A DNA stretch of 64,000 bases. It comes from Adiantum capillus-veneris. Lineage: Eukaryota; Streptophyta; Polypodiopsida; Polypodiales; Pteridaceae. Positions 59,213-64,000 of this stretch are shown here, in pieces. Positions within the stretch are counted from its first letter, which is position 1, and the number at the start of each line of letters is the position of its first letter. The notes below the pieces were generated by a model. The model ran no database searches, was not told where the DNA came from, and saw only the letters and a program-made list of their open reading frames with translations. The translations under genes and the position numbers were made by a program. The stretch is taken from contig CM043963.1 in the NCBI GenBank assembly GCA_014529385.2, positions 101,737,912-101,801,911 of the forward strand, read 5' to 3'.

Positions 59213-59460
59213 TGGTGATCCTTCACCTTATTTTTTCTTCTCTTTTTTTTCTTCTTCTTCTTTTCCTTCTCCTTCCCTCCTCTTCTTTCTTCTTTTCCTT
59301 CCCCTTCTTGTTCTTTCCATCATTTTTTTTCCCTCTTCTCTTTCCTTTCCTTATCCTCTTCTCCTTTTTTCTTGATACTTCCCGTCGCACTTTCTCCTCA
59401 CTCCCTTTTCTTTCCTTCTCCTCCTCTTTTTTTAATGACTTGCAAAACCCTTCGCTTTTT
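59213..59460. repeat. Pyrimidine-rich tract
   Basis: About 250 bases almost entirely C and T on the plus strand (TTCTTCTTCTTTTCC-type). Open frames here are artefacts of the composition. Such tracts can form triplex DNA; no evidence of use. Confidence 0.85.
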
Positions 59461-59559
59461 TTTGTTTTTATGCATGCATGCATCTAATTGTATTGGGGGC
59501 ACTCACAGCGCGATGACTGTCCCTTAGGTTTAACCTTCTTAAAACAAATATATAGTGTT

Positions 59560-60500
59560 TGAAAGTCACATCAAAAATGAATGATGAGGGTCATCATTTG
59601 GATGCCCATGCCCTTATGGCAACCATAACTGGCTTACATGTCGACCAAGACATTGCTAAAACACAACATGTTTCTCTAATAGCCTCTGGTCGGTCGGCAT
59701 ACTGACCTCCAAAGGATTTCCAAGCATAACATGTTCTTCCAAAAAACTCATGACTATCAATCGCATTGTGCATTCTTTCTCCCATGCTACATGAAGTTCA
59801 AGACACAAGCGTAGGTGATGCTTTTTCAAATGCACTACATTTGACATACGGATTGACCAAGGCATTACCAAGCACCCAAGGTTTTGACTGCAGTAGTGTC
59901 GAGCACAGCTTTAATTGCATCCACTTCAATTTTCCATGCTCACAGAGTCTGGGACTGTAGAAAAAATTGAACCAAGTATAAGTTGAGTAGTTATTGTCTG
60001 ATTTGAGCCCGGGGCGGTCACTTTTTAGAATGTGTATGCTATCACGTGAGTTAACCGGAGAGGATTATTAAAAGATCAAAATGTATCAAAATGTATACAT
60101 ACAGAGGGGGGAGGGGGTTTTTTAAATAGGCACGTAGTGTAAATATAGTATGTATATTGAGGTATTATTAATAACCTCTTAAACGCACGTGATATAGGAA
60201 GCTTTTGATAAGTGACCGCCCCGGGGATTTGAGCCCTGTGAAGCACATGTTGTAGCCCGTACAAGGCACAAACACCAACAGAATTGTCCCTTGGAAATTA
60301 TTGTGCTAGCCATATCTTCCTTGTCTAGACTCTGATTGAAGAGCCGTAAAGATGGGCATGGAGAGCATCTCAAGAACTACACTATTGGCCAATAAAATTG
60401 CATTTTGACCCATTACTGTATCTTGGCTTGTAGAGAGTAATGTCCTCGATGGCCACAAAACCCACAACTAGCATACATTCCAATCATCTTGCTATCATAA
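59560..60500 (-). pseudogene. Possible PPR-protein pseudogene fragments
   Basis: In different minus frames: MIGMYASCGF near 60450, LGNALVNPYVKCSAFEKA near 59855 and FSNVLVDM followed by a stop and ASYGCHKGM near 59640. These resemble the helix signature NALVDMYAKCG-x-x-x-x-A of plant pentatricopeptide-repeat proteins, which act on organelle RNA. The fragments are short, out of frame and separated by a MITE (60008-60225), so this is tentative. Confidence 0.35.
60008..60225. mobile_element. Small MITE, Mutator-like by TSD
   Basis: About 218 bases with inverted ends: CCCGGGGCGGTCACTT at the left and its complement AAGTGACCGCCCCGGG at the right, with further pairing inward (ATCACGTG, TTATTAA) over about 60 bases. 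GATTTGAG at 60000-60007 recurs at 60226-60233 and CCC follows both, so the direct repeat is 8 to 11 bases. Length 9-11 is typical of Mutator-like elements, 8 of hAT. No ORF. Confidence 0.72.
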
Positions 60501-61563
60501 GAGATTCTAGTAAAAAGCATAAGGTTGGCAGAACTCAAAAATACATGCATTCTCATCTTTCATCCCGTACTGCAAAGCGGCACGACATCCACATCCTCTG
60601 AACTTGCACATCCTCTGGTGTGTGCCAACTTCATCAAATCTTGAATACCCTTTATCCAATGAGCCCCACATCTCATGGCACATTTACATGCCCTGCCCAA
60701 ATCCATCACCTGGCCCTCCTGGATCAAACGAAAAAAGAAGAAACTACTCAAATATTGGGGAAGCATGAAACCCATTAGGGACATGCAACTACAAAAACCC
60801 ATAATGTGTGCGTACTCTATAGAATTCACATAACATAACGCCATAGCTTGGCCCCAATTCCTACAACCATTTTGAATCTGCTTCACAAAACTTCTAGATC
60901 CACTTGGTTTAAGCTTCATGTTGAGCACATAGCACCTGTATTCTTTGCAAAACATGGAAACATGTCCTGAATTAAAATGAATCATCCAAACCCTTTCAGT
61001 AATTAGAGACAAAATTTGTATTTTGGTATGCACACAAGAGCAAGTTCTCCCTTCTGTTGGAATACATAAGATCCTATCACAATCAATAATAAAGGAAATA
61101 CAATAAAAAGTTCATATCGCACATAACCTCTGAAAATAATGGCAAGCTTTTTTTGAAAAATATAGTTGCTTTGCCACCTCGAACGACAATCCGGCTCACT
61201 ATCTTTTCCCCCTCTAGCTTTCAAATCTTGATGCACTTGTTAGTATCCCCTTCCCACATCATTCTATTCAACACATGGAATCTTACTAACATTCTCCACA
61301 TTAATAAATTTTGGGGCATCACTCACATATATAGACTTGTCTATGGATATTTCCTTGGCCTGATCATTTTCAAAAGTATATGTGCGTACTGGAAACCTAT
61401 CCTCCCTTTGTAAACCTTGCCACCCCCCTCTAAATAAGCATTTCCATCATAAGAAGTATCAGCACATATTGAACCACATGCATGTAAGCCACATAGGAAA
61501 GTATCAATAATGCCATCCTCATCCTATTCAGAAGCATCACCATATGGCATGCACTTCCTCCAC
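60501..61563. other. Unassigned, an open minus frame only
   Basis: A 157-codon minus frame (61033-60560) has no recognised motif and may be part of the degenerate gene to its left. 61034-61563 shows nothing I can support. Confidence 0.3.
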
Positions 61564-61879
61564 AATACACAAAGGCTCTTCCTCATGTTCATATGAATCA
61601 AATGATACATCCATGGTACCTTGTGCAGTTTCTAGATCAGGACAAGCATCTCCTTTCATAATCAAAGACTCTTCACATACCTGCACATGCATAGTGTCCC
61701 TCTATGTGTTGATCATGGAACAATACACAAAGGCTCTTCCTCATGTTCATATGAATCAAATGATACATCCATGGTACCTTGTGCAGTTTCTAGATCAGGA
61801 CAAGCATCTCCTTTCATAATCAAAGACTCTTCACATACCTGCACATGCATAGTGTCCCTCTATGTGTTGATCATGGAAC
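61564..61879. repeat. Tandem duplication, 158-bp unit, apparently identical copies
   Basis: 61564-61721 and 61722-61879 read the same at every base I compared, starting AATACACAAAGGCTCTTCCT. The unit is not a multiple of three. On the minus strand each copy reads CEESLIMKGDACPDLETAQG, so a former coding region was duplicated, recently by the lack of differences. Confidence 0.93.
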
Positions 61880-62225
61880 AATCAATATCTTCATTAACAA
61901 ATTCACATGGGTTACTAATGGCACAACCATTAGCTTTAGGTAATTTTGGAAAATTTGCATTGCGTTCAATTTTTGGCCCTTCAATTTGTGGAACATCTCC
62001 CAAAGCATCTTGCTTTGCTACTAATTTTGCACAAATTTGTTTCCAAAATTCTTCATAGTTTGGTGCATGCTCATCATCGTATTCCATTTCCCTTGCCATA
62101 TATTCATTACTGGTATACAAAACCACTTCTTTAAAATACTCCCAACAATGTGCGTATTCCTTGGCAAGATCTTCAAACTGTGTAGTCAAACTTGGAATAA
62201 CCAACCACTCAAATGATTTTACCAT
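61860..62225 (-). pseudogene. Hypothetical acidic protein fragment
   Basis: A 121-codon minus frame (SFEWLVIPSLTTQFEDLAKE, HAPNYEEFWKQICAKLVAKQ) that, past a stop, leads into the coding-like sequence of the 158-bp repeat. Acidic, no recognised domain. A spacer of a retroelement polyprotein is possible. Confidence 0.35.
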
Positions 62226-64000
62226 AAGCTGCTATGGAACTTCACATGCCCGCATCTCCATCTCATAACAAGAAAGGTATCCCATCATATCTATGGGGAC
62301 CATGCTAGATATCGCCGGCTGCAATGCCTTCCCTCAACTACACCGTGATTCCTAACATCCCTCCCACTAGAGACCGACACCAAGATAGGACTCCTGTTGC
62401 TCTTCGATGCCAACTCAAGGGGGTGTTAACATTCACTTTTATCATTTGGGTCCCTTAACTTGGAAACACCTTTCCTCATCGGTTCCACTTACCATTCCAA
62501 GTTATCATACTAAATTAGAACATCAACCTTCCAGTGTCAACTGGTGGAAGTTCTCTAATTCACCCTTGGTTCAAGGTCACTTATGCTTTCTTCCCAATTA
62601 GGACCGAGCACAGTCGTCAATGCGTTCCCCTCAGATGAGTGGAACTACTAGCTACACAAATCCCTCGTTCCCAAGTTTGGTTCCTACTCTGTAGCTCGGA
62701 TTCCCTATCCCCATACTTGACTCAACTTATTGGACAACATAAAATTGGGTTCAACTTTTTGGCCAACAAATTAACCTCCAAAATCCGCCCATCCAATGAG
62801 CCGTTTGATAAATTCATTTTTTGAAGGTAGTACTATTATACTAGAAACCAATATTCCAGTCATGTCGATCAAAGAATATGTTTTGAGCAATTGAAAATAG
62901 CATGCAAACTATTGCATACCCTTGCAAGTGTCTATTTATCAGGTCATTCCTACCTTTTTACCCTTTTGAATATTATGATCTCCTTCTTCCTTTAGTAATA
63001 CTAAAGATACCTAGTTATTTTTCAAGCAATCACATATACCTTCCTAGGAATATCATGATCCTTGTCCCACGACTCGGGTATTCTATCTCCTTGCCACGTG
63101 TTGAGGTGGCGCCTTCACACAATTTTCATTTGGTTCTCTTGTTTGGGAAAGGCCTTAAAACAATCTACTTTAGGTTTCTTCTTTAAAAAATTCTAAGAAG
63201 TAGATCATTGTCCGGCTAATGCAAACAAAGTGTGGGATAGCCCATTTAGGTTCCTAGCCTTTCCAAGGCTCATTTTTACCAGACAATTTTGAAACCAAGT
63301 GTTCTTTAATTAACCACAACTCCCTTCCATATCCATTCCATTCCCAGGATCCTTTCCTTCTTTCCTTATACCTTCGGCATATCAGGCCTACTTGGACTAG
63401 GTCGATTTCCAGACGTAACCACGGGTCCCTATAACCCGACGGAGATTCACTCCCATTCATTACCAATTCCAGGGTATTGAATGATCTTGAGCTCAAAATA
63501 TAGACGAACAGTTGTCAGTCCTAGCCGAAAAGGACCCTTTCCCATTGTATCCCACATGTAAACACGTGCGCTGTTCTTTTACCAATCAGTAGAAGACAAT
63601 TATACACATAAACTTCTATGTTATGCTAGGGCTATCCACCTCCAACCTTCTCGATAAATTCTTAGTCCAAGATGAAATTTATACTAGGTTCTTTGCATTA
63701 AAATCCTTTGGTTCCTATATCCTTTTAATGTCTACTCAAACATGTCATTAAAAAAAATGACGAGTCTCTTGAGAAATAGAGTTTTGTCTCAACGTAAGTT
63801 TCAAGTAAACCCCGTCTTCGACGAGTCCCATTGGTTTTATTTACATTTTTTGCAATCAATGGGGCATCTCCATGGAAGCCGTGGGAGTTTTATGTTCAAG
63901 CAACACGGTCAGCACTTCCGTGAAGCTATCCCCTTACTCCCCCCTTCCAATTGCAAAGCAAACTTGAAAGTAAACAAACTTGAGATGAACAATGCATATG
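62226..64000. other. Unassigned degenerate DNA, possible LTR edge
   Basis: On the minus strand AGTGGGAGGGA (62368-62358) followed by TGTTAGGAATCACGG looks like a polypurine tract and LTR start, but no partner LTR was found. Plus-strand frames such as SVNWWKFSNSPLVQGHLCFLP at 62554-62598 look protein-like but match nothing I can name. No other feature is supported to the window end. Confidence 0.3.

Noticed and set aside
59193..59487. Phe/Ser/Leu-rich frames on plus and Lys/Arg/Glu-rich frames on minus
   Set aside because: Product of the pyrimidine-rich tract; no conserved protein features.

Overview
The window is repeat-dominated plant nuclear DNA. It holds a CACTA transposase relic of the plant TNP2 family, four kinds of LTR retrotransposon (Tat-like Ty3 with two RNase H domains, a Ty3 chromovirus with a chromodomain, a very long non-chromovirus Ty3 element, and Ty1/copia), foldback and MITE-like insertions, and very abundant AG, TG and poly-G tracts. 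I see no intact host gene, rRNA, complete tRNA or CRISPR array. A large, transposon-rich land-plant genome fits; a non-flowering lineage such as a fern is my guess and is not demonstrated. Every transposon gene seen is broken by stops, frameshifts or insertions.

Layout. 68-2496: decayed CACTA TNP2 transposase (minus). 3196-3429: an 88-bp-arm inverted repeat. 3452-14277: element A, a Tat-like Ty3 element (minus) with 2.4-kb microsatellite-filled LTRs. 14278-15660: AAATCTAA-rich DNA, tRNA-like (SINE-like) repeats and microsatellites. 15890-16828: 3' half of a copia reverse transcriptase (element E, minus), whose 5' half reappears at 58053-58200.

Between the two copia halves lies a nest resolved by target-site duplications (TSDs). 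Chromovirus D (16829-58052, minus, TSD TGTAA) sits in copia E. Giant Ty3 element C (23280-55077, plus, TSD GTGGA) sits in the gag of D. Element B (24947-36439, minus, same family as A) sits in the leader of C. A solo LTR of the D family (39244-40857, TSD GGAAC) sits in the gag of C.

Element C is the most unusual object. Without its guests it is about 18.7 kb. It carries a long N-terminal gag extension, gag with zinc knuckles, protease, RT-RNase H, an integrase region with two HHCC zinc-binding modules in one frame, a second retropepsin-like domain after the integrase, and a 3' coding region (50648-54092) for an unrecognised protein with coiled coil. Palindromes spaced about 290 bp apart lie before gag and again before the 3' coding region. 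Elements A and B share a separate upstream ORF, a degenerate native RNase H beside an archaeal-type RNase H, and a primer-binding site that extends into a tRNA-Thr-like 3' half.

58053-64000 holds the copia 5' fragment, a 94-bp and a perfect 158-bp tandem duplication, a pyrimidine-rich tract, a possible PPR pseudogene split by a small Mutator-like MITE, and degenerate DNA I could not assign.
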